A stretch of DNA of 64,000 nucleotides from UBA1479 sp040221095 (GTDB lineage Bacteria; Pseudomonadota; Alphaproteobacteria; Rhodospirillales; Casp-alpha2). The DNA is taken from assembly GCA_040221095.1 (NCBI GenBank), contig JAVJVP010000016.1, positions 310,001 to 374,000 on the forward strand, in the 5' to 3' direction. A program made the translations under genes and the position numbers. A model generated the notes under the pieces. That model searched no databases, was not told where the DNA came from, and saw nothing but the letters and a program-made list of their open reading frames with translations. The first letter of the stretch is position 1. The number at the start of each line of letters is the position of its first letter. Positions 1 through 8,924 of the stretch are shown in pieces.

Positions 1-116
1 GTCAGGGCGACGTTAAGGAAATGGCGGCCACCGTGCGCTTCCTGTGCCAGCCCGACGCGGCCTACATCACGGGGCAGACCATCCACGTCAACGGCGGCCT
101 GTTCCTCGGCACCTGA
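1..116 (+). CDS. SDR-family oxidoreductase, C-terminal fragment
   Basis: Only the last 37 codons are inside the window; the reading frame is open from base 3 to TGA at 114-116. The visible tail has the C-terminal signature of classical short-chain dehydrogenases: a segment reading YITGQTIHVNGG, close to the usual YITGQ-hVDGG that closes the last Rossmann strand. FabG/PhaB-type NAD(P)H reductases end this way. Substrate cannot be told because the catalytic part lies to the left of base 1. It points toward the leftward lyase gene at 141-1010 (convergent, 24 bp apart). Confidence 0.8.
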   Translation, partial: QGDVKEMAATVRFLCQPDAAYITGQTIHVNGGLFLGT

Positions 117-140
117 CGCCCCGGACTACTGGCGGGGCGT

Positions 141-1010
141 TCAGCGGTTCTGGATGTCCCGCCACTGGTCCAGCGTGCGCCGGGCCTGATCGACGATGGG
201 ATAGTCGATGAAGTAGCCGTCCAATTGGATGGAGGCGAGGCCCCGGGCTTCCGCTTCCTCGAAGGCGGCGACGACCTTCTCGGCGAAGGCGACCTGTTCT
301 TCCGTCGGCGTGAACACGCCGTTCACGGGGCCGATCTGGTCCGGATGGATGCACAGCTTGCCCTGATAGCCCATGTCGCGGACCTTTTCCGCCGAGCGGA
401 CAAGGCCGTCCGTATCCTTGATGTGAATCCACACGGAATCGACGGGCGGCTCCAGCCCCTCGGCGCGGGACGCCAGGGCGATCTCGGCCCGGGCGTGATC
501 GATTTCCGTCTCGGCCAGGGTCCAGCGAAAGGACATGTCCTTGGTGTAGTCGCCGGCGCCGAAGCTGAGGCGCCGCACGCGGGTCGCCGCCGCCGCGATG
601 GCGCGGACATTGGCGACGCCCTTGCCGGTCTCGATGATCGGCACAAGGTCGATGGCGCCGACCTCCATGCCCTTGTCGCGTTCGATGTTCGCCAGGATCC
701 AGTCGACGGCGATGACCTGGGCCGCTTCCTCGACCTTGGGCAGGATCAGGCCCGTCAGCCAGGGGCCGGTCACGGCCAGGATGTCGTTGAAGCAGAAATC
801 CGTGTCCCAGGCGTTGACCCGCACGTATCCGCGCTTGCCCGGGTTCTGTTTCAGGGTTTCGACGACCAGGGCGCGGGTCGCTGGTTTCTCGGCGACGGCG
901 ACGGCGTCTTCCAGGTCCAGGATGACGGCGTCGCAATCAAGGGTGAACGCCTTTTCGGCCCGGCGCGCGTGGTTTCCGGGGGCAAACAGATAGGTACGGT
1001 GAACGGCCAT
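141..1010 (-). CDS. HpcH/HpaI aldolase / citrate lyase beta-like CoA ester lyase
   Basis: 289 aa, the usual size for CitE-like single-domain lyases. It starts with the family's N-terminal LFAPGNH segment, then a DLEDAV metal-site motif near residue 34, a PIIETGKG stretch in mid-protein, and FGAGDYTKDM near residue 165, as in malyl-CoA/citramalyl-CoA/HMG-CoA-type lyases of the TIM-barrel family. Such enzymes cleave CoA thioesters of beta-hydroxy acids with Mg2+. The open frame extends upstream, but the ATG at 1008-1010 begins directly at the conserved N-terminus and has a GGAAC-type site before it. The exact CoA ester is not determinable. Nothing adjacent forms an operon with it. Confidence 0.85.
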   Translation of the reverse strand: MAVHRTYLFAPGNHARRAEKAFTLDCDAVILDLEDAVAVAEKPATRALVVETLKQNPGKRGYVRVNAWDTDFCFNDILAVTGPWLTGLILPKVEEAAQVIAVDWILANIERDKGMEVGAIDLVPIIETGKGVANVRAIAAAATRVRRLSFGAGDYTKDMSFRWTLAETEIDHARAEIALASRAEGLEPPVDSVWIHIKDTDGLVRSAEKVRDMGYQGKLCIHPDQIGPVNGVFTPTEEQVAFAEKVVAAFEEAEARGLASIQLDGYFIDYPIVDQARRTLDQWRDIQNR

Positions 1011-1060
1011 GAGTCTGATGTTCCGTGGTGGTGGTGGGAAAGGAGGGGTGGCGGTGGCAG

Positions 1061-1297
1061 TTAGGACTGCGGCCTGTTGGCCAGGTCCGGGCGCTCTTGA
1101 GTATCGTCGTCCGTCTCGTAACAGCTGTGGGGGTTTTCGTCCGAATCCCTGGTGATGGCGGAGATGTAATCCTGAATGTCCGCCGCCGTTCCCGCCTGCC
1201 GCGCCGTGGCGGACGCCGGAGCGCCGTCGCCGGCCAGGACGGGCAACGGCGCCGCGAACAGCAGCAGGCTCATCAGAACGCCGGTGGCACGGGACAT
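1061..1297 (-). CDS. Small secreted protein of unknown function
   Basis: 78 aa. The start ATG at 1295-1297 has a strong GGAGGGTGCC ribosome site and is preferred over an in-frame ATG 16 codons upstream. Residues 1-22 form a textbook signal peptide (short positive start, Leu-rich core, LPVLAG cleavage region). The mature part is about 55 residues, rich in Asp, Ala and Gln, with one Cys and no recognised domain. It is probably periplasmic. It lies between the M81 peptidase and the CitE-like lyase on the same strand, with about 50 bp on either side, so it may be read from the same transcript as one of them. Not recognised. Confidence 0.6.
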   Translation of the reverse strand: MSRATGVLMSLLLFAAPLPVLAGDGAPASATARQAGTAADIQDYISAITRDSDENPHSCYETDDDTQERPDLANRPQS

Positions 1298-1349
1298 GGC
1301 ACCCTCCTTGCGGATTGTCCGGCAATGATACGCTTCCGGGGACACCCTG

Positions 1350-2885
1350 TCACCACGCGGGCGGCGTCCAGGCCGTGTCCTGATCCAACGGAAACACGGG
1401 GCGGCACAAATCGCCCCAGGTGAAGTTGGTGAACACGGGAGAGGTCAGCCCCGGACAATCGACCTCATAGACGTTTTCCGGCGGAAAGAATTCGTCGAAA
1501 CCGGCCCGGAAATGGCCGCGCGATTTGACGATGACCGTGCGCGCCTGGGCGATGTCGACGCCGAACATTTCCAGCATGGCCGGATCGGCGCATTGCTTGC
1601 GGTGGGTGGCGACGGCGACGCGGATGCCGCCGATCTCCAGCAACGCCGCCGGGCCGACGGAAAGGGAGCGGCCGCGCAGAATGCCGCGGCGTCCGACGAA
1701 GGCCCCGTCGGTCAGCTTCAGGACCTTGGCCTTGACCTCATAGGCCTGCTCGAAGGCCGTCTTGGGCGCGCGGTTGAAGCGGGCCGTAATCTCGCCCCCC
1801 TCACCCGCTTCATGGGCATCGCGGGCGACGCCGCCGTCGATGACGACGCCCATGACCACACCGTCGGCGCCGGCCTCGACCAGGCCCTGCAGCAGATAGA
1901 CCGTACTGCCCGTGCCGCCGCCGCCCGGGTTGTCGGCGACGTCGGCCAGGATTTGCGCCGGCCGATCGACGTCGCGGCCATTGGCGACGGCCATGGCGAC
2001 GGCGTCCGGCAGCGGCGTCAGAGATTTCTGATAGCGTTCATGGTCGGCCCAAATCTGGCGCGCGAGATCACCCGCCAGCTTCCGCGCCGCGGCCATATCG
2101 TTCCGCGCGGTGACGATCACCGACATGCCGCATTTTGGGCTGTCCGAATAGATGAAACCGGCGGCGACGGAGACATTGAGGATCGCGCCGTTCGACGCCG
2201 CCTGGGCGGCCTGACCGGCGTTGATGATATCGGCATAGGGGCCTGTCGCCGTCAGCAGCACCACCGAGGGGGCGGCGATCGGCACCTTCACGAAGGCCGT
2301 CTGCGGACGCATGCCCTGGAACATCTCGTCCATGGTGCAGGCGGCCTCGGCAGCACGTTCGCGCTGGTCGACGTGGGGATTGGTGAGATAGGCGACCAGC
2401 ACGTCCGCATGGTCGGCCATCGCCTGGGACACGTTGGTGTGCAGGTCCAGGGTCGCGATCACCGGCACCTCCGGCCCGACGATACCGCGGATACGGCCAT
2501 ACAGCAGCCCGTCGGGATCGGTTTCATGTTCCGCCCGCATGGCGCCGTGGCTGACGATATAGACGCCGTCGAGGGGGCCTGCCGCCTGCAGGCGTGTCTC
2601 GGCCTCGGCGACGAACCAGTCGAAGAACCCCTTTTCCACCGGGCCGCCCGGCTCCGCGTCACCGACCAGGATCGGCACCATTTCCCAGGCGTCGGGATGC
2701 AGTTTTTCCATCTGCTGGCAGAAGGCGTTGACCTCCAGCGGCAGGCGCGGATTGGGGGCCGCCAGTTCGGCCAGGATGTCCGCGCCGGCAAGCAGGCAGC
2801 GCCGTTCGTAATCGGCCCGCGTGGTTACCGGGGCGAAGGCATTGCTTTCAAGAAGGAAGCCGAGAACGGCAATGCGTTTGGTCAT
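1350..2885 (-). CDS. M81 family metallopeptidase (MlrC / microcystinase C-like)
   Basis: 511 aa, matching the usual ~500 aa of MlrC-type proteins. The N-terminus reads GFLLESNAFAP, the family's opening motif. A DLHTNVS segment near residue 147 and a YLTNPHVDQRERA segment near residue 166 carry the Asp and His residues expected to bind zinc. The C-terminal MlrC domain follows from about residue 310. MlrC cleaves the linear peptide products of microcystin breakdown, and homologues are generally assumed to act on small peptides. It lies directly downstream of, and on the same strand as, a complete peptide ABC transporter (82 bp from the permease, with a hairpin between), so it likely hydrolyses what that transporter imports. 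The substrate is inferred only. Confidence 0.85.
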   Translation of the reverse strand: MTKRIAVLGFLLESNAFAPVTTRADYERRCLLAGADILAELAAPNPRLPLEVNAFCQQMEKLHPDAWEMVPILVGDAEPGGPVEKGFFDWFVAEAETRLQAAGPLDGVYIVSHGAMRAEHETDPDGLLYGRIRGIVGPEVPVIATLDLHTNVSQAMADHADVLVAYLTNPHVDQRERAAEAACTMDEMFQGMRPQTAFVKVPIAAPSVVLLTATGPYADIINAGQAAQAASNGAILNVSVAAGFIYSDSPKCGMSVIVTARNDMAAARKLAGDLARQIWADHERYQKSLTPLPDAVAMAVANGRDVDRPAQILADVADNPGGGGTGSTVYLLQGLVEAGADGVVMGVVIDGGVARDAHEAGEGGEITARFNRAPKTAFEQAYEVKAKVLKLTDGAFVGRRGILRGRSLSVGPAALLEIGGIRVAVATHRKQCADPAMLEMFGVDIAQARTVIVKSRGHFRAGFDEFFPPENVYEVDCPGLTSPVFTNFTWGDLCRPVFPLDQDTAWTPPAW

Positions 2886-2918
2886 GGTCTGTGGTCCTTA
2901 TGCGGAAGCCCCATTGAA

Positions 2919-2940
2919 AAGGGCGGCCGAAGCCGCCCTT
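2919..2940 (-). terminator. Hairpin between ABC permease and M81 peptidase genes
   Basis: A perfect 9-bp stem (AAGGGCGGC/GCCGCCCTT) around a 4-base loop; read on the minus strand the loop is TTCG and the stem is followed by TTTTC. This fits a factor-independent terminator or a 3' processing site that would lower expression of the M81 gene relative to the upstream transporter genes. Confidence 0.6.
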
Positions 2941-2968
2941 TCCGTAAACGTAGGTACGTTGACGCCCC

Positions 2969-3868
2969 TTAGCGCGAACGCATTTTCGGGTCCAGCACGT
3001 CACGCACGGAGTCCCCGAACAGGTTGAACCCGAACACGCTGAGGGAAATCGCGACGCCGGGATAAACGGCAACCCAGGGCGCACCCTCGAAGAACTCGGA
3101 TGCGTTGCTGAGCATCAGGCCCCAAGCCGGAGTCGGATCCTGCACACCCAGGCCCAGGAACGACAGCGAGGCTTCCAACAGGATCGCCTGACCGAGGAAG
3201 GTGGTCAGCATGATCAGGTAGGGAGCCATGACGTTCGGAACCATGTGCCGCAGGATGATGCGGGCATCGGAAAAGCCGAGCGCACGGGCCGCGTCCACGT
3301 AGGGAATTTCACGGATGGCCAGAGCATTGGACCGCACCACACGCGCGCATTGCGGAATGAATGGCAGGATGATCGCGATCATCACGTTCTCGATCCCCGG
3401 CCCGAGAGTGGCGACGACCGCCAGGGCCAGAATGATCAGCGGGAATGCCATGAACACGTCCAGAATGCGCTGGAGGATCAGGTCGAACAGGCCGCCGAAA
3501 TAGGCGCTGGCGACCCCCAGGACGAGCCCGCCCGTCGCACCCACGATGGCGCAAACGAAGCCGACCAGAAGAGCCGTCCGTGACCCGTAGATGAGCCGGG
3601 TCAGGATGTCGCGGCCGAATTCATCCGTGCCGAGCAGATATTCGGCGCTCGGCGCGGCCAGCATCGCATCGAAATGTTCCTGGAGGGGATCATTGGGCGA
3701 TACGACTTCGGCCAGGATCGCTGCAACAATCATCACAAAGACGATCGCCAGGCCGAACACGCCGAGAGGTTGCTTACGGCAGAGTTCCAGTGCGACTTGT
3801 GTCCACGGCTTCTTAGGCGCGACTTCCTCGAACTGGGCTTCGGTTTGTATTTCAGAAACGGTAGCCAT
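2969..3868 (-). CDS. Peptide ABC transporter permease (DppC/OppC type)
   Basis: 299 aa inner-membrane permease. A charged N-terminal cytoplasmic segment of about 30 residues precedes the first membrane span (FGLAIVFVMIVAAILAE), then a periplasmic loop with the DppC-type GTDEFGRDILTRLIYGSR motif, and five more spans. The EAA loop that docks to the ATPase is visible near residue 200 (AARALGFSDARIILRHM, then PN). It pairs with the DppB-type permease 12 bp upstream. Family knowledge: the two permeases form the channel for di- and oligopeptides (sometimes nickel, haem or opines). The order SBP-permease-permease on the minus strand supports one operon. Confidence 0.92.
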   Translation of the reverse strand: MATVSEIQTEAQFEEVAPKKPWTQVALELCRKQPLGVFGLAIVFVMIVAAILAEVVSPNDPLQEHFDAMLAAPSAEYLLGTDEFGRDILTRLIYGSRTALLVGFVCAIVGATGGLVLGVASAYFGGLFDLILQRILDVFMAFPLIILALAVVATLGPGIENVMIAIILPFIPQCARVVRSNALAIREIPYVDAARALGFSDARIILRHMVPNVMAPYLIMLTTFLGQAILLEASLSFLGLGVQDPTPAWGLMLSNASEFFEGAPWVAVYPGVAISLSVFGFNLFGDSVRDVLDPKMRSR

Positions 3869-3880
3869 CGTTATATCCCG

Positions 3881-4852
3881 TCACGAGTAGCGAATGCGCG
3901 GGTCGAGCCACGCATAGGCCAAGTCGGTTACAAGGTTGGTAATGACGAACACGATGACGACGAGCATCACCAGGTTCTGGGTCATCGTGAAGTCGTGGTG
4001 TTCGACACCGTCGACCATCAGGTTACCCAGGCCGTTCAGGTTGAACACCTGCTCAGTCACCACAAGACCGCCCATCAGGAACGCAAACTCGAGCGCCAGG
4101 ATGGTAACCACCGGCAACAATGCGTTCTTCAACGCGTGGCGGTTGATGACGATCTTCTCGACCATTCCTTTGGCCCGTGCGGTGCGGACATAGTCCTCGC
4201 GCAGAACCTCAAGCATGGCCGAGCGTGTCATACGGGCGGCGACGGCGGAATAACGGTAGCCGGTCGCAACGGCAGGCCACATCAACTGGGACAGATTATG
4301 TGCAGGGTCTTCCCAAATCGATTTGAACATGATTGGAGGCATCCATGGTTCGCCGAACCATGCCTGGCTGAACACAAGAAGCCCGAGAATGATCATCAGG
4401 CCGAGCCAGAATGACGGAATGGCGATACCGGCGATGGCAAATCCGCGCACGAAGTAATCGATGAGCGTGTTCTGCTTCACGGCCGAGATGATGCCCAGCG
4501 GAATGGCGATAATCGTGGCGACGATGGTCGCCATGACGGCCAGCTGCAGGGACAATTCGAAGCGAATGGCGATTTCGTGGGTAACCGGCTGTCCCGTCCA
4601 CATGGAGGTGCCGAGATCGAAAATGAAATAGCCCCAGACAAAATCGAAGAATTGTACGATCTGCGGCTTATCCAGCCCCAGGCTCTCGCGGCAGATGTCG
4701 ATCTGCTCCTGAGCCACCGTGGCACCGGTGCCTAGCAGGCGCACCTCGCAGATGTCGCCGGGCGCCAGCCGCAGCAAAAAGAAAACCAATACCGCGGCGC
4801 CGAGCAAGGTCGGAATCATCGCGATCAGACGCTTAAGGATATACTTACCCAT
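3881..4852 (-). CDS. Peptide ABC transporter permease (DppB/OppB type)
   Basis: 323 aa inner-membrane permease, the normal DppB length. The N-terminus KYILKRLIAMIPTLLG is the standard DppB start and first span. The EAA loop reads TARAKGMVEKIVINRHALKN near residue 225, followed by LLPVVTI and the closing spans. The C-terminus ends with AWLDPRIRYS, the common DppB ending. The insertion between spans 1 and 2 (CEVRLLGTG) is in the usual place. It is followed after 12 bp by the DppC-type gene and preceded by the binding-protein gene, forming the central part of a five-gene peptide transporter. Confidence 0.93.
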   Translation of the reverse strand: MGKYILKRLIAMIPTLLGAAVLVFFLLRLAPGDICEVRLLGTGATVAQEQIDICRESLGLDKPQIVQFFDFVWGYFIFDLGTSMWTGQPVTHEIAIRFELSLQLAVMATIVATIIAIPLGIISAVKQNTLIDYFVRGFAIAGIAIPSFWLGLMIILGLLVFSQAWFGEPWMPPIMFKSIWEDPAHNLSQLMWPAVATGYRYSAVAARMTRSAMLEVLREDYVRTARAKGMVEKIVINRHALKNALLPVVTILALEFAFLMGGLVVTEQVFNLNGLGNLMVDGVEHHDFTMTQNLVMLVVIVFVITNLVTDLAYAWLDPRIRYS

Positions 4853-4937
4853 GTCTTCCTCTATCGGGGTTGACCGCCTGCCGCCGGATCGGCGGCAGGC
4901 GGTCCCCGGTTGTTGTTAACGCTGCTTTAGGCGCAAC

Positions 4938-6554
4938 TTATTTATCGAGCCAGACCTGATCGAGGCTCTGGTTCAGGTAGTGACTCGGCGCGATCTTCCA
5001 GCCCTTCACATAGGAACGGTGCGGGTTGATCTTATACCACCACAGGGTAACGCCCATGTGCGCCTGGTCGGACAGAGCCCGCTTTTCCATGACGCGCATC
5101 AGCTCACGCTGTTTGGCTTCTTCGGGCGCCTGCAGCATCTGCTCGTAGATTTCTTCGAGCTGCTGGTCCTTACCCTTGTAGTTGCCGTAGTTGTTGCCGG
5201 CCGATCCAACAAACTTGGATGTGTCGACAAGCGGGTTAACGACCGACTGACAGTTGAAGTCCAGCGACACGTCGAAGTTCTTCGTGTTGCGGAGTTCGTT
5301 GTAGAAGGTCTTGGTCGGCTCAACCCGCTGGGTCACTTCCAGGCCGATCTGACGCCACTGGCCGATCAGCCAGGTGCCGACAATCTTGTACGGCTGGTCG
5401 GTACCGCGGTTCATCAGCTCGAACTTAAGATCCGCCTTGCCGGCTTCGGCAAGCAGCTTCTTGGACTGTGCACGGGCAGCCTTCAGGTCCGTACCGTAGC
5501 CGTTCAGGCGAACCAGTTCGGCTTTGGTGGCGGACAGGGGGTGCCCCGGGAAGCCGATGCCGCCAACGGTCTTGACGATGGCGATCCGGCTCAGGTGCTG
5601 GGAGCCGCCCCACCGATCAACGGCGAGGGTCAGGGCCTGACGGACGCGCGGGTCCTGCATGATCGGACGACCCTGGTTCGGCGTGAACAGAAGCACGCAG
5701 TTCCAGTCGCTTTCCTGGACCGTGATGTCCTTGCCCAGCGCGGCGACCAGATCGTCACGCTGCTTCGGCGGGAAACCACGGAACTCGATGGCGGCGCGGT
5801 CGCCGCGGATGGCCTGAACGCGGATGGCCATCTTGCGCGAGATCAGCGCCTTGTAACCGTCCAGGTAAGGCTTGCCCTTGACGTGGAAATCGTCGAACCG
5901 CACGCCGTCGACGTGCGAGCCTGCGACGGCTTCCTTGAACTTGAAGGCGCCGGTGCCGTTCACGTTCTTTTCATGCCAGTCGTAGCCGTGCTCCTTGAGA
6001 TCCTTAGCGGAATAGATCGGGCTCATGGGGTTGGCCATAACCGGCAGGAACGAGCCGGTCGCGAATTTCAGCTTGAAGACGACGGTTTCGTCATCCGTCG
6101 CGGTAACGCTGTCGAGCATCTTGAAGAATGCCTTGCGCACCGAGGCGACACCTTCCGGCGGGAAAGCGATCTTGTTGTAGGTGGCAGCCACATCGTGAGC
6201 GGTCAGAACCTGACCGTCATGGAATTTGACGCCCTTCTTGATCTTGAAGGTATAGGTCTTGCCGCCGTCGGTCGGCTTCGGGACTTCGCCGGTGCAGATG
6301 TCGCACTGGAAGTCCGTCGGCGACTGCGGATTATCCGGATTGACGCGGATCAGCAGGCTGTAGAACGGCCGGATCGGGTGAACCGCCGCGAAGGTTGATT
6401 CTTTGTGCAAATCATAGGACGGCGCTTCGGCGGCAACGATGAAAGAGAGGGTCCCTCCCTTCTTCGGCGTCTCTGCCTTTGCCGGTCCGGTCGCACCCAT
6501 GGCGAGCCCTGTGCCCACCGCGAGAGCAAACGCGAAACGTGCGTACTTACTCAT
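4938..6554 (-). CDS. Extracellular solute-binding protein, family 5 (peptide ABC transporter)
   Basis: 538 aa. The ATG at 6552-6554 has an AAGGAG site 7 bases upstream and opens a Sec signal peptide (RFAFALAVGTGLAMGA, cleavage near GPAKA-ET), so the longer frame beginning 16 codons upstream is rejected. The mature protein has the SBP_bac_5 layout: KKGGTLSF start, FKIKKGVKFHDGQVLTAHDV near residue 120, and VRQALTLAVDR near residue 325. Proteins of this family deliver di- and oligopeptides, and sometimes opines, glutathione or nickel, to the permease. Being between the ATPase and permease genes on one strand, it is the receptor of this system. The ligand is not predictable from sequence alone. 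Confidence 0.92.
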   Translation of the reverse strand: MSKYARFAFALAVGTGLAMGATGPAKAETPKKGGTLSFIVAAEAPSYDLHKESTFAAVHPIRPFYSLLIRVNPDNPQSPTDFQCDICTGEVPKPTDGGKTYTFKIKKGVKFHDGQVLTAHDVAATYNKIAFPPEGVASVRKAFFKMLDSVTATDDETVVFKLKFATGSFLPVMANPMSPIYSAKDLKEHGYDWHEKNVNGTGAFKFKEAVAGSHVDGVRFDDFHVKGKPYLDGYKALISRKMAIRVQAIRGDRAAIEFRGFPPKQRDDLVAALGKDITVQESDWNCVLLFTPNQGRPIMQDPRVRQALTLAVDRWGGSQHLSRIAIVKTVGGIGFPGHPLSATKAELVRLNGYGTDLKAARAQSKKLLAEAGKADLKFELMNRGTDQPYKIVGTWLIGQWRQIGLEVTQRVEPTKTFYNELRNTKNFDVSLDFNCQSVVNPLVDTSKFVGSAGNNYGNYKGKDQQLEEIYEQMLQAPEEAKQRELMRVMEKRALSDQAHMGVTLWWYKINPHRSYVKGWKIAPSHYLNQSLDQVWLDK

Positions 6555-6639
6555 GTGAAGTCTCCTTACCCATTTATGGTTCTTTGGGGGGCGTTCGTTC
6601 ACTCCCCACTCTTTTGTGTCCTCCCAGGAAAGAGGGAGA

Positions 6640-7677
6640 TCACACCTCCGTGCAGGCCACCCAGTGGCCAGGTCGCACCTCTCTGAAGTCTGGAATATTT
6701 TGGCTGCACGAGTCCACAGCTAAAGGACAGCGGGGGTGAAAAACGCAGCCCGACGGAGGGTTAATCGGGCTAGGAATTTCTCCCTTGATGGTCTGGTGCT
6801 CCCGGGTCTTTTCCAGGTCCGGATCAGGGATCGGCACCGCGGCCAGCAGCGCCTGCGAATAGGGATGCAGGGGATGGTCGAACAGCTCGTCGCAATCGGA
6901 CAATTCCACCATGTGGCCCAGGTACATGACGGCGACCCGGTGGCAGATGTGACGAACGACGGACAGATCATGGCTGATGAACAGATAGGTCAGCTTGAAC
7001 TCGTCGCGCAGCTCTTCCAGAAGGTTGATCACCTGCGCCTGGATCGACACGTCGAGCGCCGACACGGCCTCGTCACAGATGATGAATTCCGGCTCCATCG
7101 CAAGCGCGCGGGCGATCCCCACACGCTGGCGCTGACCACCCGACATTTCATGCGGATAACGGTCAGCGAAGTCCGGATGCAGACCGCAACGGCCGAGAAG
7201 ATAGCCGATGCGCTCGCGACGCTTGGCCTCATCGGGGATCAGGCCGTGCACCTTCAGGGGCTCGCCGATGATCTCGCCGATCTTCATGCGCGGGTTCAGC
7301 GAGCTGTAGGGATCCTGGAAGATGACCTGGATCTTCTTGCGGACGTCGATCAGATCCTTGTTATCAAGCTTACAGATGTCCTTGCCGTCGTACATGATCT
7401 CGCCGGCGGTCGGGGTTTCGAGGCGCAGGATGCAGCGCCCCGTGGTCGTCTTCCCGCAGCCGGATTCGCCGACAAGCCCAAGGGTCTCGCCCTTGCGGAT
7501 ATAGAAGTCGACACCGTCGACGGCCTTCACGTCGGCCACCTTGCGCGGAATGATGACGCCTTCCGTGATCGGGAAGTGCATCTTCAGACCCTTTACCGTG
7601 ACGAGAACCTCGTCCGAGACCTGACCACGGAACTGGGAGCCGTAATCGCTGCCGGCATTTGCCTGGGCTTCATTCAT
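6640..7677 (-). CDS. Peptide ABC transporter ATP-binding protein (DppF/OppF type)
   Basis: 345 aa. The ATG at 7675-7677 overlaps the TGA of the upstream ATPase gene (ATGA), which fixes the start and implies translational coupling; a longer in-frame start is rejected. Walker A is GESGCGKTT near residue 68, the ABC signature MSGGQRQRVGIARAL near residue 170, and Walker B FIICDEAVSALD follows. The C-terminal oligopeptide/dipeptide extension carries the paired cysteines of CVFHPRCPLAVDSC near residue 315, typical of the OppF/DppF group. It forms a heterodimer with the gene at 7674-8666 to energise the permeases. Confidence 0.93.
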   Translation of the reverse strand: MNEAQANAGSDYGSQFRGQVSDEVLVTVKGLKMHFPITEGVIIPRKVADVKAVDGVDFYIRKGETLGLVGESGCGKTTTGRCILRLETPTAGEIMYDGKDICKLDNKDLIDVRKKIQVIFQDPYSSLNPRMKIGEIIGEPLKVHGLIPDEAKRRERIGYLLGRCGLHPDFADRYPHEMSGGQRQRVGIARALAMEPEFIICDEAVSALDVSIQAQVINLLEELRDEFKLTYLFISHDLSVVRHICHRVAVMYLGHMVELSDCDELFDHPLHPYSQALLAAVPIPDPDLEKTREHQTIKGEIPSPINPPSGCVFHPRCPLAVDSCSQNIPDFREVRPGHWVACTEV

Positions 7678-8666
7678 AGTTCGATCTCCGCCAAACTTTC
7701 TTTCGACCGGAAACAAGCACTGAAGTGCTTGTCACCCATTTCTTCAAGCGGCGGATAGGACTCCGCGCACTTGTCGATGGCGAACTTGCATCGCGGACGG
7801 AACGAGCAACCGCCGTCCAGCCGGGTAAGATCAGGCGGCTGGCCATCGACGGGATCTAGCTTTTCCTGGCGCGGACGGTCCATACGCGGCACGGACTTCA
7901 GCAGTGCCAGCGTATAAGGATGCCGCGGACGATGATAGATGTCCGACGCATTGCCCGTTTCGACGATACGCCCGGCATACATCACGTTGACCCGGTCCGC
8001 GTAGCGCGCGACCACGCCCAGGTTGTGGGTGATGATGATCATCGCCACACCCAGGTCACGGGTCAGGTTCTTCATCAGTTCCAGGATCTGCGCCTGAATG
8101 GTCACGTCGAGGGCCGTCGTCGGCTCATCGGCGATGATCAGCTTCGGCTCGCAGGCGAGCGACATGGCGATCATCACGCGTTGACGCATCCCACCCGACA
8201 GGTGGTGCGGATACTGCCCGATGCGGCGGCGCGGTTCATTGATGCCGACCAATTCCAGCAGCTTGACCGCGCGTTCCTTGGCTTCCGCGTCGGACATTTT
8301 CATGTGCGCGATCATCGGCTCGGTCAGCTGCATGCCGATCGACAGCACCGGGTTCAGCGACGTCATCGGCTCCTGGAAGATCATCGAGATATCCCTGCCA
8401 CGGATCTCGCGAATCTCGTCCTCGGAACAGAACGCCAGATTTTTGCCCTGGAAACGAATTTCGCCGCCGACGATTTCGCCGGGCGGTTTCGGGATCAGAC
8501 GCAGAATGCTGAGCGCGGTGACGGATTTGCCCGAACCGGACTCACCCACAACGGCGACGGTTTCGCCTGCGTTGACGTCGTACGATACGCCATCAACAGC
8601 TTTAACGGTTCCCCCAGACGTAAAGAAATGCGTCTGGAGATTGTCAATCTCGAGGAGTGCCCCCAC
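7674..8666 (-). CDS. Peptide ABC transporter ATP-binding protein (DppD/OppD type)
   Basis: 330 aa, first gene of the leftward transporter operon. Start codon is GTG (8664-8666) with a GGAAGGA site just upstream. Walker A GESGSGKSV near residue 42, signature LSGGMRQRVMIAMSL near residue 158, Walker B LIIADEPTTALD, then a C-terminal CSFRPRCKFAIDKC segment as in OppD/DppD proteins. The stop overlaps the next gene's ATG by four bases. Having both ATPases at the head of the operon, before the binding protein and permeases, is less common than the dppABCDF order. Confidence 0.93.
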   Translation of the reverse strand: MGALLEIDNLQTHFFTSGGTVKAVDGVSYDVNAGETVAVVGESGSGKSVTALSILRLIPKPPGEIVGGEIRFQGKNLAFCSEDEIREIRGRDISMIFQEPMTSLNPVLSIGMQLTEPMIAHMKMSDAEAKERAVKLLELVGINEPRRRIGQYPHHLSGGMRQRVMIAMSLACEPKLIIADEPTTALDVTIQAQILELMKNLTRDLGVAMIIITHNLGVVARYADRVNVMYAGRIVETGNASDIYHRPRHPYTLALLKSVPRMDRPRQEKLDPVDGQPPDLTRLDGGCSFRPRCKFAIDKCAESYPPLEEMGDKHFSACFRSKESLAEIEL

Positions 8667-8855
8667 AGAATGTTCCTTCCCACTGTTTTTGATGCGGGAG
8701 TTTCTTATTTTTCTCCCTGGGTTACGGGGGAAACCTAGAAGGCCCCCCTCCCGTTGTCAACGGGTTCACAACCCAATTTGAGTTTTTCACACGAAGATTT
8801 TCCGCCGCTCTTTTCCCATTGACACAAAAAACTTGTCTTGCCCCGGGACCGTTCT

Positions 8856-8889
8856 GGTATATGCCACCACCATCAGGAATGTATACAAA
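8856..8889 (+). promoter_or_regulatory. Candidate GntR-type operator and -10 element before the CMD-domain gene
   Basis: Bases 8878-8889 match 10 of 12 positions of the palindrome ATTGTATACAAT seen exactly at 19584. A GGTATA element at 8856-8861 lies 17 bases after TTGTCT (8833-8838) and could be a sigma-70 promoter, which would put the operator just after the transcription start, a repressor position. The GTATAC core fits the general GntR operator form GTM(N0-1)KAC. The regulator is not in the window. Confidence 0.45.
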
Positions 8890-8924
8890 GTGACCGTTTC
8901 AACACCCGAGGGAGACCATCCAAA

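Noticed and set aside
225..1064. Long plus-strand open frames opposite the CitE-like gene and many similar antisense frames across the window
   Set aside because: High-GC codon bias leaves long mirror frames; these have Gly/Arg/His-rich sequences with no domains.
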